From: Elysia chlorotica
Lineage: Eukaryota > Mollusca > Gastropoda > Plakobranchidae
Assembly (NCBI GenBank): GCA_003991915.1
Contig: RQTK01000056.1
Span: 295,669-359,668, forward strand
DNA: 64,000 bases
Direction: 5' to 3'
Both the position numbers and the translations under genes were made by a program. The notes under the pieces were generated by a model. That model searched no databases, was not told the DNA's origin, and saw only the letters and a program-made list of their open reading frames with translations. Shown here in pieces: positions 24,844-38,080 of this stretch (the stretch's first letter is position 1; every line of letters begins with the position of its first letter).

Positions 24844-27136
24844 AAGAGAGAGACAAAATGTCTGCAGATCTTTGCTTAAAAAATGTTTTTCCTTAACATT
24901 TCCCTCATTGCTTTAGTCTTCATTACTAATCCGCACACTTCCATAAGAACTTTCCGCACTCCTACACTTCCCTAAGCACTATGATTTAATTATATAGTTC
25001 TCACCTTATTTTGCTGTTCATGTTCACTCTGTGGAGAGGAAGCCTGACCTGTTGATAAAAAAATGAAGTCTTAAGTAACCAACTTTTCAATTGACATTTT
25101 TAAGCTTATGGATTGCTTGGTAAACTACCAATAAAATTCAAAGAAATAAGTTTCAGCTTTTTATTTTTAGAGGTTTGCTTAAATACAATTAAAGAAAAAA
25201 CAACAACAACAAAACCATGCTGGAAAACTAAAGTATAGTTTGAAGATAGATAACTAGATATAATGAATACTTACTATATATACATAATTATTAACTAAAA
25301 TCAGTATCAACTGATTACCTGCATTTTGCACCTCCTTTCCTCTGTAGAAAACACCTTGAAGATTATTGTCTGATCAAAAAGACAAAGAAAGTAAAAAAGA
25401 GTAGATGACAAATTATTATTAATTTGATCTTAAAAAAAACAACCCCACAACTCACACTAATGAACTTTCAGAACAACAAATTTGCCATTTGATTCAATCC
25501 TAAAAATATATAAAACGTATCAACGAAACACTCTCTTAAAAGAAAAAATGCTGCCGAATACTATGACCGTGAACACTATTAAATTAAAAGGCAGTTTTGG
25601 AAAAAGATTAAGATCAAATCAGGTTAACAATGGCATTCTGCTTGCCAGTCTTGCACAGATTTGGTACACAATTAGAATGCTTTAAAACTGTTTATTCTTG
25701 TAAATCTTGTAAACAAGCTTTTAGCCCACCCCATGAGTAATGCATGGCTGCCAGTTCACTTTATGTAGCTGTTTATGTGATTTTATGGGAATTCTTTCCT
25801 TCCTCTCTTAACACTGAATGCCTATTTTAACAAATGACAAATTAACACTGAACCAACCTATTTTTTAAATCACCAAACTTTTAAAATTACTAATATAAAC
25901 CTTTTTTGACTATCATTAAAGTGTAAAGAGCTTAGTAAAGAAACATTTCCCAATTTCATAGGCATAGGCAGAACATTTGATTGTCAAAACAGGCTGTCTA
26001 ATTGTTATGTTTCCTTTTCATTTTTGTACTTAAAAAAATCGTACTTTGGATGCAGATCTCTTTTCCATTACCAACCTATGAGCTTATTATAGATCCATGA
26101 CTTAAAAAGATCATAATACTTCAAACTTGAAAGCCTTTGAAAATGCGCAGTGAGAACTACTGGTCTCAATTTTTAAAAAAGCCATATTTTTCACAAATCT
26201 TGTAACAATAGTCTTTATAAAAAATATAACTCTTGATGAAAATGTAAGTCTGAGTCTCTGTGGTTCAACTTTGATCCTTTGAAGCCGTACATTAACAAAA
26301 TTAGTTTAGAACCTGAAATTCACCTTGAAATGATTGTAATTTTAATGTTGAATTTATGATTGTTAAACTTACTTGCTAAACTAGGTTCTCCTTCGCTGTT
26401 TAAATAGGTTGCCATAGAAACTTTTGACATAATGCTCCAGTTTTCTGCTGAGAGCCGATCACAAAGCTCTTTGATCACTATCAGAGCTTGACCACTGGTC
26501 GCTGCCCAGACACGAGGATGGCCACCAGGCTGGCTCAAGCTGAGCAGTTGAAGGCGCCGCTCATGACAGAAGCAGGCCAAGGTGTACAGATCAAGAAGGG
26601 CTAGATGCTGTGTTGGACAAAAAAGTAAAGTTTAATTTTTATTGAAAAGTTAGTCCACTTTTAAAAACTTTCAGGAGTTGATTTCATTTTGTATAATAAA
26701 AGTTATTTTGGAACAGACTTTTAAAAGATCTTGAATCACATGCATGCGAAAATATATCAGAATTCACTGATTACTAAAATTTTCATAGAGCCTAGAGGCA
26801 TAAAAATATCCAAGCAAAAACAGGCACTTTTTTTTATCTCACATTGTGACACATTTCACATTCTGGCTTAAATTCCTGGAAAATCAATATAAAAAAGTAA
26901 CACTCCATTAGGAAAAAAAATAAAAGAGGAACAAAAATGCGGATGTTCAAGCGAAAGAGAGAAAAAGAAGGAGAGTGTATTTAAGAAAGTCAACTGAGTG
27001 TGGGAGCGATAGAGAGACATGGAGATAGAGGGATAGAATACAAAATAGAAGAACTACAAGATCAGAAGAGGTTAGGCAAAATGATGGAACATTGAAAGAT
27101 AAAACTAATTTTAAAAAAAGGAACAGGAGATACTAA

Positions 27137-27217
<81 letters not shown>

Positions 27218-27356
27218 GTGTGGGAGCGATAGAGAGACATGGAGATAGAGGGATAGAATACAAAATAGAAGAACTACAAGATCAGAAGAGGTTAGGCAAA
27301 ATGATGGAACATTGAAAGATAAAACTAATTTTAAAAAAAGGAACAGGAGATACTAA

Positions 27357-27434
<78 letters not shown>

Positions 27435-28067
27435 GGAGACAAAATAAATGTTCCTTGAAACTGGCAAGATACTCAATTTTATCCTCTTTGAAGTCCTGCC
27501 ACTGACTAGACTAGCGCCATCTAATACCATTACAGCTTTGATTTAAGCTTTGGACTAACCCATAAGCTTACCTAGCCGAGGCCTACTGTATGCCGGATGG
27601 CTAAATGTTAAATTTAGCGACTCCCAGGCTAGACTACGCCGAAAGCTGACAATCGGTCGCCAATCCTGCTGAGTAATTTTTTTTGCACGAGGGAAAAAAA
27701 TTCTGTGTTTGGAGCAGGCCATAAAAAAAGGTCATCTTTTCTGAGAAGCTGGCATGTGCTTCCCAGAAATCTCAATAGGCAGGCAAGCAATAATCTCCCA
27801 CCCATGGACATATAGCTGAGATTTGTTTTCAAATGAATATGCATTCTGTAAGAGCAGTGTATTTAAAACCAATTAAAATTAAAATGTACGCTCAAAAATA
27901 AGGAAACTTTGATGTTGAAAAGATATTAGTATTACCATTTAACTCTCCTTTTTTTTCATAAAAAAAAATCGCACCTGCAACAATGGACAATAATTACAGG
28001 CAAGGGCCTCTGAAAGTGTTATATCCTTGTTGTAATCCATGTCGCTTAGCACAGGAAACACCAGTGG
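21742..28067 (-). other. NDC1: NDC1 soluble C-terminal exons 9-16
   Basis: These exons encode residues 291-575. Exon 10 (26373-26607) carries the invariant SLSQPGGHPRVW motif. The small exons 11 and 12 (51 and 44 bp) encode a polar, probably disordered linker, SSPQSEHEQQNK. Exons 13-15 carry the conserved helical C-terminal region (GLPFFAQML, QIWAMEG, GVVQTLLP, SSIYRIVNTYRNHL). The last coding exon adds 20 codons ending FTEYLV. Intron 9 holds the 220-bp GA-containing tandem duplication. Confidence 0.5.
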
Positions 28068-31000
28068 CTGCACAAAATACAATATATGAAAAAAGTGCAT
28101 TCAAAATAATTATATACATGTACGAGAAGACCCGTTTGCTAAGCCTTGTTAAACTGTTACATAAAATGTAATGATCAATATTTTTAACATTTTCTCCATC
28201 CAAAGAATAATTTGAAATGCTTTTGGCATCTGCTTATTTTTGTCAAAAGCAAAATCTAATGATCACCTTACTTTTATCCTACGTGGAAAAACGTACACAT
28301 TTCTCAATAGCATTTGCAGTTTAAAAAAAGATAATCCATTGACGGTTCACACTGATCTTTGATATATTAGTATGTTATTATTAAAAAAAAAATTCTCCTC
28401 TTTGAGTTGTATCTAGTTTTGAGGAAGAAACTAGTATAGCTTGTATGCGATTTATAAAAATGTCTGCATTATGCAAATCTTATAACTCACTTCAGTATGA
28501 AACACTCTAACGATACTGCTAGCCAAGGTCCAAGCAAATGTTAGACAAGCCACACATAAAAATGTTTGCCAGAACAGAGTCAGGCTGAGTACACCCCATA
28601 TAGAGTTGATAGGTATCTCTTTTAGGCTGTTGAAAGGAAAAAAGCAATATAAAAAATTAAAAAAAAAAACATAACCAAAAATATTAAAAAATACATAGTC
28701 AAAATAAAGCAGTCATAAAGCAAAAATATGAGATCCTCTTCTCCCTAAATAATTCTCACAATGGCAATACGACAAACTGCTTTTATATCTTCGAGTGACA
28801 GCAAAACAATTCCTCTATGTCAGTTTCTATATCATGATTCCTATTATTTTTGTGGTCTACTTAGAATCAACCTTTCACCATTACCTCTGTTAAATATGAA
28901 AGTCATTTAAAATATATTCAGGTACTATACCTAAAAAGAAGTGTTACAGTAGGCATTCACTTATAGCCAACCCTAAATCTAGAATACCATGCTAAAGCAG
29001 CGACACCAAAGATTTGAACCTTAGACCTTCTGCTTGTCAACCCAGAGCACTGACGACTGATTGATCTTTATGCCTCTATAGACCTAACATTTTTAATATT
29101 TAGCTAGATTTACACCCTAAAGGTTTCTATAAAAATCCCACACTTTATGGCTATGTCCATTATGTGACAGCCGTCGCGCCATCATATTGTCTGCTTGTAT
29201 GTTAACCAAGGCCCTATCTGAGGGATCTATCAAGAGACAGTAATGATGAATAATATTGTTAAGCAGGTGTAGGCCAAATAAACACAGCACAGTGTAAATT
29301 GAGCCAATTACAGACCCACTTAATACCCTGTAGTCACAATAACAGAACAGTAATGAAGTTCAACATACAATGTGGACAGGGCCTATTTTACACCAGTGCG
29401 TGTGTGTCTTGGAGAGGCATCATTTGACACTCCTGTGTCAATAAGTCAAAGTATGATTTTCTTCACCCACTTCAACCATCCATCCGTCTTTATAGACAGG
29501 ATTAAACACCGCCCGATCACCCACAATCCCTCAAGTATTTTGTTCCTTCCTAAACCCTTACCTTTCTTAGAGATTCAGGATATCGTCAGTGACATGACCA
29601 TCATACCATGAAAAAAGATCCAAGAACCCCCAAAAGTATTGATTTCATTGGTTGATAATTAAAAAGCTTATATAGCCATTCTTAAGTCCTGAAGGCACAA
29701 GGAGGAATAATAGATGAATAAAGCCCCACTACAACAGCCAGTGACATGCGGTGCTCGGCGTCTGCAGTTCTCGGCTAACTAGTGCCACTAGCCTTATAAA
29801 TCAAAGTAATTATCTAGATGAGCAATGATTTTTTTTTAATAAATTATTTTAAAAGGGAATATAGAAATGTGGGCTTCCAATCAATTATCACTAATTTAAA
29901 TATCAGATTCATACTTACTTGTCACTCAGTTTAAAAGAAGTCTCAATCCAGTTTTTTGGAACACTCCCTAAGAACAAAGCAAGGATAGAAAAATTACTTT
30001 GTAAAAAGGTAGAAGTATGCCTTGGTACTCTATAAATAAAAGGAAACAAGAATAACACATTACATTTACATTCAGAGCCTTTAATAAGTTTAAAGAGCTT
30101 GTTTTCTGACATCAAGAGATGGAATAATAGAAAGATTTATCTCTACCAAAAACATTAATACTACAATTATATGAACAATACAATTCTACTTTATCACCAC
30201 TGGTAGGATAGCATTTCCTAGGTTATGAGAAATATTGTTAAACATAATTGTAATGTTTATATTTTGAATAGTGTTTTGTAAATTTCATTGTTTACTTTGT
30301 ATAGGTGTATATATCTGCGTCTATGTGTGTGTCTTTGAACCGGTTCTGTGTTTCTTAAGTTTTGTGTGTCCATGGTCTGTGTTCATTGTGAACGGTTGTC
30401 GTGTATTGTCAGTATTGCTCATTCTAGTATTTATAATTGTGACTAACTACTCAGTTATAATTCGTTAACACATCCCTGAGTTATGACCTAACAACCACAA
30501 AGATAGGATGACAGAAATAAATCACTATAGAGTAGATCTAGATCTGAAAAAGGGTAAGAATTTCTCTAAGTTAAGCAGTAAACAAAATGCATATTTAGAT
30601 GTCAAAAGAAATTCTCTAAACTAAAACTCTAATATTTACTGATAAACCCAAGGTAAAAGATAAACAAAATAATACTTTGACAATGTCATCAAGCAAACTC
30701 AACAAACTTACCAAATAGAAAATATAAGCCATAAAAGTACTTCAGCACACTGAGGGTTTGCCAAGAGCTGGAAATTGCAAGACTGGAAAGCTCACCTCTG
30801 ATCTGAGCCATTTTGTACTTCTGTAAACAAGCAATATATCTTTAATTTATGATAGTAAAAAAGCACCCCAAAAGTTACTAAGTCATGAGACGTATGATAC
30901 AATTATGCTTGAAATGCTTTTGAAAGTTTTGAATCATTGACTTTTCCAATAACCATTTACTCAAGGTACACTATTGCACTTTTGTAAAAGAGAAATAAAA

Positions 31001-34000
31001 ATTGTATTTTCAACAATAAAGACAAAAAGAGGTTGGTATAGAGATAAAAGCTGAAGAAACACATTATATATAGTTATATTGAGTAACACCACTCAGAGAG
31101 GTACATTTTCAATACCACTCTCCCCATCATCTCCTTCATTGTCAACTGAGCTGGATTAGACATTTTAACCTTGTGACTAAAACTTTGAAAGAGATTAGAC
31201 AAAATAAAGACCATGAATCAGGGTAGTCCAAAGCTTTTTCCAAATTCTGTAAAAAATGTAGTAATCTCCTTTTACAACATGGGACTCTTTTTGATTATGA
31301 GTTCAAACCACTCTATGTTTTTTTTGGATGTGCAAAATCGGTATGGCTAATTGTTTTTCAACAAGAGCCATCAGCAATTTTTGTTGTATAACCAGCAGGT
31401 GCTGGTAGCACTACAGTTGAAAATATACCTAAATTATCTTAGACTAAAATGTAGATTCAAAACTTAAAAACTTACTTGCACATGAGGAAATGCTAAATAT
31501 TGTTTCCTCTTGCGGAAAAAGGAGATGTAGTACGCCAGACCAGTGCCAATTCCACTCAAAACCAGAAAAAGGTGATGCTCATTAAGAACCACCCGAGAAC
31601 TGAAAACAAAATTTTTTATAAGCGTTAGTTTTTCTTATATAGTAATATGTTAAGAGATTTTACTTTCTACTAGTTTGGGGGTATTTTTACTTGTGCCAAC
31701 GGTGTCGTATTTAATGTATCTTATGGCTGTTGATCAAAAAACACATTAACAATGAAAGTGTTTAAGTAAATTCAAATGAAAATGTAATGGTCACATCCCC
31801 TGAGTAGCATATCTTTAACATTAACCAAAACAATTTTAAATTGTCCTTGCTTATGGCTCATAGTACATTTCCACACCCACCTAAAATATTGAAGTCAGAT
31901 TTGAAAGGACAGATGTACCATACTTTTCTAAAAGTCTTAATTTCTAGTTTGCATTTTTTTTCTGTAAATAAGAAATTTTCAAAAGTCTGAAGAGTCATCT
32001 TTGTAAACATGTTTTCAGTTCTTAAGTTGCTACTTCATTTTGTTTTTGCCTATTGATCCTTAACCGGAGATCTTATAGTTTAATTCCATTGAAAATAGAT
32101 ATCAAACTTTTAAATGTTTATGCATGATTTACATCTGTGTTTTTTGTAATAGGTAGCGCTTTTGTTTAGCTATGGCACTCATGATATTCTAAGCTTTTCC
32201 CAAAGAGGTTACAGCTTTAGGTATATTAATTTGTTCATATACGATTATTTATTATACAAAGTTAAAAAGTTGAATTTTATATAATTTCAATTATATTTGT
32301 TCATATTAGAGAATATAATGTGAGTTATTTACAGATACATTTTTACCTACATTTGTTCATGAAAATTTGTTTATTGCATGTCATTTACAGATTAATTTGA
32401 TGTATATTTGTTTGAAAATGTTTATTTAGTGTATACCATGTAAAGCGGTTTGATTTTTATTATATTTTAAAACGGAAGGCACTAAATAAATGTAATTTAT
32501 TATTATTATTATTAAAACAATTACTATGTTTCTGTCTCATCCAACTGCGACAGTGAGTGAAAATGTTCCCCACACAGCCTTGAGAGACTCCATGATGACA
32601 CAGTCCCACCCAAGATGCAGACTATCATGAATGGAAGTCGAGACCACCTGAACAGGCCAAAAGCAAAGACCAGCTGGCTACTTTCAATCTCAGGAATAAC
32701 TGAAATCGACAGAAATTGAAACATTTAAATTTGTAATGTTAGAAATATATTTTTTTTAAAATGAAAGTCAAACAATTTACCTATGGCAACATTCATGCTA
32801 TGCCTTAAAAATAGCTACGGCCTGTGCCAGCGAAACAGGAGAAATTGAAAAAAAAGCAAAATGAGATAGATGTTAGGGGAAAAGAAATTTTTCTCTATAA
32901 AACCATCAAGAAATTAGGAAATATTATCCATTTAGGTGGTAAAAATTTCACCCTGGAATGAAAGCATTGAGGGTAGAATGTTTGCAATTATTACCTAAGA
33001 AACATTTTGCAAACATCTGTCATTTCAAAAGAGTTTTTATTTGCCATGTCAGGCTGTTGAAGAGTGTTACTGAGAGAAAACCTAAAAGTGTTGCATGAAT
33101 TTGGATTCCACTTTCTCTTTATTATAATTTTATCAATCTCTTAAGATTTAGATTCCAGACTTTACTCTCTCTTTTCCCCAACCTCTCCCTTTTTCTTAAC
33201 CTCTTTTCCTATCTTTCTCTCTCTTTTTACCCAGCCTCTCTATACAGTGAAGACCTCACAAAAGGAAGGTTGATAATTTGAATGTCTCGTACCGAATTTC
33301 GCAACAGAATACTTTTTAAATCTTTGGCTCTATTAAATCAGACTTATAACTAAAAGTTTATCTGGTTTAATTCTCTTAATTCAAAGCTCACGCCACCAAT
33401 AGGCATAACAAAAGTACTATGTGTCAAACAATTTCAATGCATACAACTGCCCCAGACATGAGTTTAAACGGAATGGGGTTGGGAGAAGGTTACTTTAGAA
33501 AGAAATCAATAGATCATAAATGCAGTTTTCAATATCAGGTAACTGTTTACCAATTTTAACACTTTTGTGGTTCAGATACGTCCCCTCCTGTAATTTGAAT
33601 ACTCTTAATTCCAAGTTTAGATAAATCACAAGCAACAAAGATTATGAGGTTTCAACTGTAGCTCTCTATTTAGCTGTCATGAACTCTCTCTCAAAAACCT
33701 ACTGATCATGTATTATCTAATGTAACCTGGTACCTGTAAAATCAAGAAATTATGCAGTCTCTCAAATATTTCCTGATTAAGCAAGTCCTACTGTATAAAG
33801 AAAGCAATAGTCCTATATCAACGCTTGACATTTTTTGCATTTACACTATTATCATCTTTACAACATAAAGAATAAAAATATACATAAAAAATGGAAATGA
33901 GACTGAACCTGAAAAATGTGGCAGAGAGAACCAAGTTATTATCACAAGGCAGGCACCACAAATACTGAGTGAAAACCAAACTTGTAGAGTAAGCAGAGAA

Positions 34001-35187
34001 ACCACAGACCCTGAAATTCATACAAAAAGAATGTATTAAAAGAAGGCAAGACATTCATACAAGAATATTGAATTTAAAGACACTGAAATTAAAAAACTTT
34101 TTAAAAACTATAATACTGGTTTTTTTTTCAGTTCAATTAAGACTGTATTCAATCTACAACAAACCAATATTACTATTATAAGTAACACTGAACTAGTTAG
34201 AGTCTTATAAGTTTTAGCAAAGCTAGTCTCCACTAAAGTACAGAATAACTATTGATCATACCATATAGCCATTCCAGTGGATGAATAAAAGAGATATTTG
34301 ACAAAAGCAGGAAGATAATGGTGATTGCTGGCAAGCACAGCACAGACCAGCATATGCTTGCCAGGCTTCTCCAGAAAAAGACCTGTAGGAAGAAATGTTT
34401 TTTTTGGATTAGAAATAAAAATTATGATTGAGTGATTCTAGATCTATATCATCTTGAACACAATATAGTGGTTTCTGCCTAAAAACCCTCCCCAAGAAAA
34501 GTACGCTCTTAAAAGGTGCAGGCTCTTACGGTAGGAGACGAAAATGCACCTTGGAGTCGTTTAACAAGTGATCAGTCCTCAAAAATGAGTAATCTGGGTT
34601 AATTTTATGTTCATAGGTTCCCAGAGTTTTTTTCTTCTCTCTTTATAGGTTATAACTGTGAGTCTTTAACTTGCTTTTTCCGAACATTAAAATATTGAGA
34701 TAAAGGCACCAACAGCCGCGACATCAGTCTTTAGAGTGCATTGATTTGTCAGAAAAGTATCCTTTGTTAAGAGAAAACAAGTCTCTCGTAAAAAGAAAAA
34801 CCGAAATCTATGAGAGGTATACTGACACTGACTCAACCGGTAAAAAAAGCAGCGGATCAAACCAGTACCTCTCTCAATAGAAGCTGCATGCTTTACCCTT
34901 GGATCACCTACCTCATGAGAGTGAGAGAGACAGCAGAAGGGATAGAGAGAGAGAGAGAGAGGGGAGGGAGGGAAGAGTAAACAAATGACTCTAACAAATT
35001 GTATGAAGGCACCTTGCACGAATGGTCAACTCCTACTTTCTGATCAGTGCAATAACCATGATTCTCAGTCTAGAGCAGCCAGATGTTCACACCTGCATGT
35101 CGAACTCTTTGAATTCCCTGCCCATAGGCTTACAAGTGCGCGGAGTTGGTGATAGGGAAAGGAAGATTTGTTTGATTTCGACCACAT
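21742..35187 (-). CDS. NDC1: Nucleoporin NDC1 (transmembrane nucleoporin), complete 16-exon gene
   Basis: NDC1 anchors the nuclear pore complex in the pore membrane and helps insert new pores. Exons in transcript order: 35134-35187, 34262-34382, 33909-34010, 32525-32699, 31476-31599, 30712-30820, 29919-29967, 28491-28626, 27975-28067, 26373-26607, 25319-25369, 25005-25048, 24415-24529, 23440-23540, 22505-22659, 21742-21805 (stop TAG 21742-21744). All splice phases agree, giving about 575 residues. Six hydrophobic segments lie in the first 285 residues; the C-terminal half is soluble. Family landmarks are FIHPLEWL (about 51-58), NEHHLFLVLSG (157-167), SLSQPGGHP (about 344-352), QIWAMEG (about 464-470), and EDKYGVVQTLLP followed by LDLHE. 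It is about 100 residues shorter than human NDC1 (674), mostly in the disordered linker after SLSQPGGHP. Exon 1 is the least certain; the donor of exon 3 (GTTCAG) is weak. Confidence 0.5.
26995..27434. repeat. 220-bp tandem duplication with (GA)n tails in NDC1 intron 9
   Basis: Unit 1 (26995-27214) and unit 2 (27215-27434) both start TGAGTGTGGGAGCGATAGAG, share the same unique middle and end in a long GA run. The unique parts look identical by eye, so the duplication is recent or was homogenised; the GA tracts differ in length and interruptions. Confidence 0.5.
28955..29160 (-). repeat. Diverged SINE family A copy
   Basis: The plus strand reads GACACCAAAGATTTGAACC and then CCAGAGCACTGACGACTG, matching the first tRNA-like module of 38860-39370 in the same orientation. 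It is more diverged and shorter than the other two copies. It lies in NDC1 intron 7. Confidence 0.5.
32430..32517 (+). repeat. 3' tail of a CR1/L2-like retroposon with (ATT)n
   Basis: TGTAAAGCGGTTTGATTTTT is followed by GGCACTAAATAAATGTAATT and a short ATT run. This is the usual 3' end of many invertebrate LINEs and dependent SINEs (…AAAGCGCTATATAAATG…). Only the tail is recognisable; it sits in NDC1 intron 4. Confidence 0.5.
34800..34915 (-). repeat. SINE family B head, minus strand
   Basis: The minus strand shows a tRNA-like head with box B-like TACTGGTTTGATCCGC, followed by GGTTGAGTCAGTGTCAGTAT, the family's tRNA-to-body junction. It lies in NDC1 intron 1. Confidence 0.5.
35134..35187 (-). 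other. NDC1: Proposed first coding exon of NDC1
   Basis: The exon reads MWSKSNKSSFPYHQLRAL in 18 codons and then meets a donor GTAAGC at 35133. Phase 0 fits the next exon, which begins VFFWRSLASICW. The short polar leader before the first membrane span is what NDC1 proteins have. It was chosen because it is the only ATG-to-donor segment seen in 34.4-35.9 kb with the right phase and an open frame. The peptide itself is not conserved enough to prove it. Confidence 0.5.
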
Positions 35188-35189
35188 GG

Positions 35190-38080
35190 CTTACCAGTGT
35201 TACCGCACTTCTACAGCAGTGTTCACATCGTCTCACTGTATGAGATAACTATAGAAACGGTCAAAGGGATCAGAATTTAATGTGAAGAAATTAAAAGGGA
35301 ATGAAGGAAAGAGGGAATAAAGAGATCGAGATAGGAGAGATTTGGGAGAAAGACAGAGATAGAGAGACGGAAGAGGGTGAGAGAGAAAGAAAGAGTGGGA
35401 GTGAGTGGGTCAGAGATAGAAAGGAGAGAGAATGAAAGAAAGAAAGGAGAGTGAGATAGAGCAGGGGTAGAGGGAAAAGAGAGAGAGATGGGATGGGGAC
35501 AGAGATGGAAAGAGAGAGGAGGGCGAGAGTGAGAAAGAAAGAGCGCATCCGTTCAGAGTCTGTTAACAAATTAGTGATTGACACAAATCATTTGTTGAGC
35601 AATCGAGAGGATTATTGGGCGAGAGTTAAAAAAATGAGGTGCTTGAATGGTAAAGTAACATTTACTCCTCAAATATTGAATACATGTCTACCTAATCTCG
35701 CAAAACAGCTGCTGACCACCTATGATTTTTATTCAGGAGGGATGTTGGTCTTCAGTTAACATCTCAATGTAAAAATTTTGAGTTGCCTGACTATAGACTC
35801 AAAGGTGCAGTGTTCGGCGTGATATAGAGATGGCGGAAGGGAAATTTTTATGATATTCTGAATATAATTCTCACTTGGCTCTAGCCTAGCCTACCGGTTG
35901 CAAAGGTTCACAGGCTCGTGTATGTACACCCTTACCCCACCCCTCCCCTACTGCTCTCCCCTATCTGAATCTGATCGCTTGTATTTTATATGCGCCATAC
36001 TCCTGTCAGTCTTAGATCACTATAGAAATAATCACCATGCCGGGGAAGGTAGAATGATGTGTTAGCTTGACAAATGATCTTTTTTTTTAATGCATCCGGC
36101 GCTCTTGAAACGGGTTCAAAGGACGAGCGGGTTCAAAGACGGAGTGGGTTTGTAAGCAGAAGAGAGACCACTATTATTATAAAAATATATTTATATTCCA
36201 TGTTAAATATTTCGTCCAGGAAACAATACAATCCTTTGCTTCAAGGAATAAAAACTTAAACTAACAAGAATTAAAATTGTAAGCTAGTGTTATTCTAACT
36301 GAGAGTGAACTGTGAGATTGTTTTTACGGCACACCAGCATGGTAACTGCTATATTGTGCCCATGATGTCCTAAGACAGGACTTTTCGATACATTGTAATA
36401 GTAGCAACGGTGACTCCTTTATCTCTCTGAATAGTAAAAGCATAAAAATAATGCGTAAAAAGGTTGAAGTGAAACTTATGTGTTTGATTGACAAGCATTT
36501 TTTTTTAAACTCATAAGGCTCAAGGTTCCATTGAACTGGCTCTGTTGTGAGGAATATGCGCTTGTTTACTTAACTGGCTTAGCATCACAGGACATGGCAT
36601 AACTAGCTACAAAAGTGGGCCCTCATTCATCCCTTATGATCACTTCAAATGAAGAAAAATGTGTGAATGGCCATACAATAAAATCAATGAACACTTAAAA
36701 AAATTGCAAATTCCCAAATGATCAGATATGCAGTTATATCACTGGTAATAGCCTGAATTTCTAGGAGAGGGAGGGCTGAGAAAGAAGCAAAATATCCCCC
36801 CCCCCCCCCCCCATATACTATGTTAGACAAATCCTGTTCAAAAAGATGGATGGACCATTAAAGTAGGGGAAGATGGTGTTAAATGCCATTTTTTTACTTA
36901 TTGGCAGGGAAGTGTCAAACGCCACCCCTCTGGTACACAAAAGACACACACTGCTGACCACTTTGTATGTTGTAACTTATCATATTATAAATATAATTTT
37001 TAATGATTATATGAAAAGTGTAAAAAAATTGTTATAATGTAAACACAAACTGTGTACAAAAAAATTTTTTTAATGTGGGGGGAGAGAGAGAGAAACCGGG
37101 CATGAGCCCCAAAGAACCGCCGTAGCTTTTTCTGTGTGTTGGTGTTTGTACAAGTGCACACATAACTGCCTGCTGTCTAGGCAAGGCAAGTAGGCAACTA
37201 GGCATGGTGTGATCAAGCAAGAGCCCAATGTCTCCAATTTATGCTAATATTTTTTATAAAAAGGTGCCCACAAACAGGAACTTTGGGAGACGGGAATTGT
37301 AAATGTCGATATGCCTTGGTCACGGTCGAGGAGGAAAAAAAGCCTGCTCGCATTGAAATCACCCACTTTTTTACCCACCCACCCATATGACCCTACTGCA
37401 AATAAAGTACAAATTCTGGTGTTTTACCCCTTGCTAACTTAATGTATAATTACCTAGATCTAGAATTTTCATATCACTGGATCTTTATCTAAGACAAGAC
37501 TCTTTATTACCTCAGAACAAAACCAGATGTAAATTGGTGAGGCCATCTCTCGACAATTTGGCTGCTGGTAAATCTGTCTTTAGGTCAGGTCTTTAGTTAG
37601 GCCTAGATCTATATATTTAGATTTAGATCTAGATTAGTTTGAAGTTGGAAGTTGAAAGATGTTCCACAAAAGGTTCATCTAATTAGATCTGTAATCTTGC
37701 TTTATAATTTCTGTCAGAGTTGGCCAGGGTTGTTCTTATAATTATACATATCTAGATCTAGATCTGCACTTCACTGGGGTTAGATTTTGACTTGGTGTAG
37801 ATCTTGATATAGGTTAGCTAGTGTGGGGAAAACCTACAGATCCAAGTTTCATTACAATTGTTTGATTAACATTAGATATCTGGAATCAAGATAAAATGAA
37901 TGTGCACGATTTCGTAGTTGAAGCCGGCAAAATGCAGGCTCACTCTCACTGTCTCACACTCAGTCACAGTCCCTCACACTTTGATTTTGGTTTCGTTTTT
38001 AGTTTCCCCGCCGAGTAGTGGTTTTCAAACTATGGAGTCGTGAAAATAGCGTTAAAAAATCCTGCGGCGCTTTGACACAC
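35190..38080. other. NDC1 5' flank and intergenic region
   Basis: Purine-rich GA sequence at 35290-35545, the YY1/ETS-like motif at 35.83 kb, a run of about 18 C at 36796-36813, and AGATCTAGATCT words near 37610-37640 and 37750-37770. About 36540-36690 shares words with about 6740-6860 (GGCTTAGCA, TGTGAATGG) and may be another old SINE. No gene was seen. Confidence 0.5.
35825..35845. promoter_or_regulatory. YY1/ETS-like promoter motif upstream of NDC1
   Basis: AGAGATGGCGGAAGGG at about 35827-35842 combines a YY1-type ATGGCGG with an overlapping ETS-type GGAAG. Such sites are typical of housekeeping promoters. It lies about 640 bp upstream of the proposed NDC1 ATG. This is the best promoter candidate seen, but use is inferred. 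Confidence 0.5.

Larger units (their letters stand above)
28491..34382 (-). other. NDC1: NDC1 membrane-domain exons 2-8
   Basis: These seven exons encode residues 19-290. Membrane spans are estimated at about 26-48, 62-88, 101-131, 160-179, 213-232 and 252-284. The exon 2 segment SLASICWSVLCLP is the counterpart of human VASIVWSVLFLP. Exon 4 runs into an in-frame TAG right at its donor (ACA TA|GTAATT); joining to exon 5 turns it into a tyrosine codon, so the splice is needed for the frame. Introns contain a retroposon tail with (ATT)n (about 32430-32517) and a diverged SINE A copy (about 28955-29160). Confidence 0.5.

Noticed and set aside
27570-27850. Possible third SINE family in NDC1 intron 9
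   Set aside because: Shares only short words (CTCCCACCCAT) with about 6270-6290; not enough to define a family.
34687-35019. 110-codon minus frame in NDC1 intron 1
   Set aside because: Runs through a SINE B head and GA-rich sequence, and is inconsistent with the NDC1 frame.
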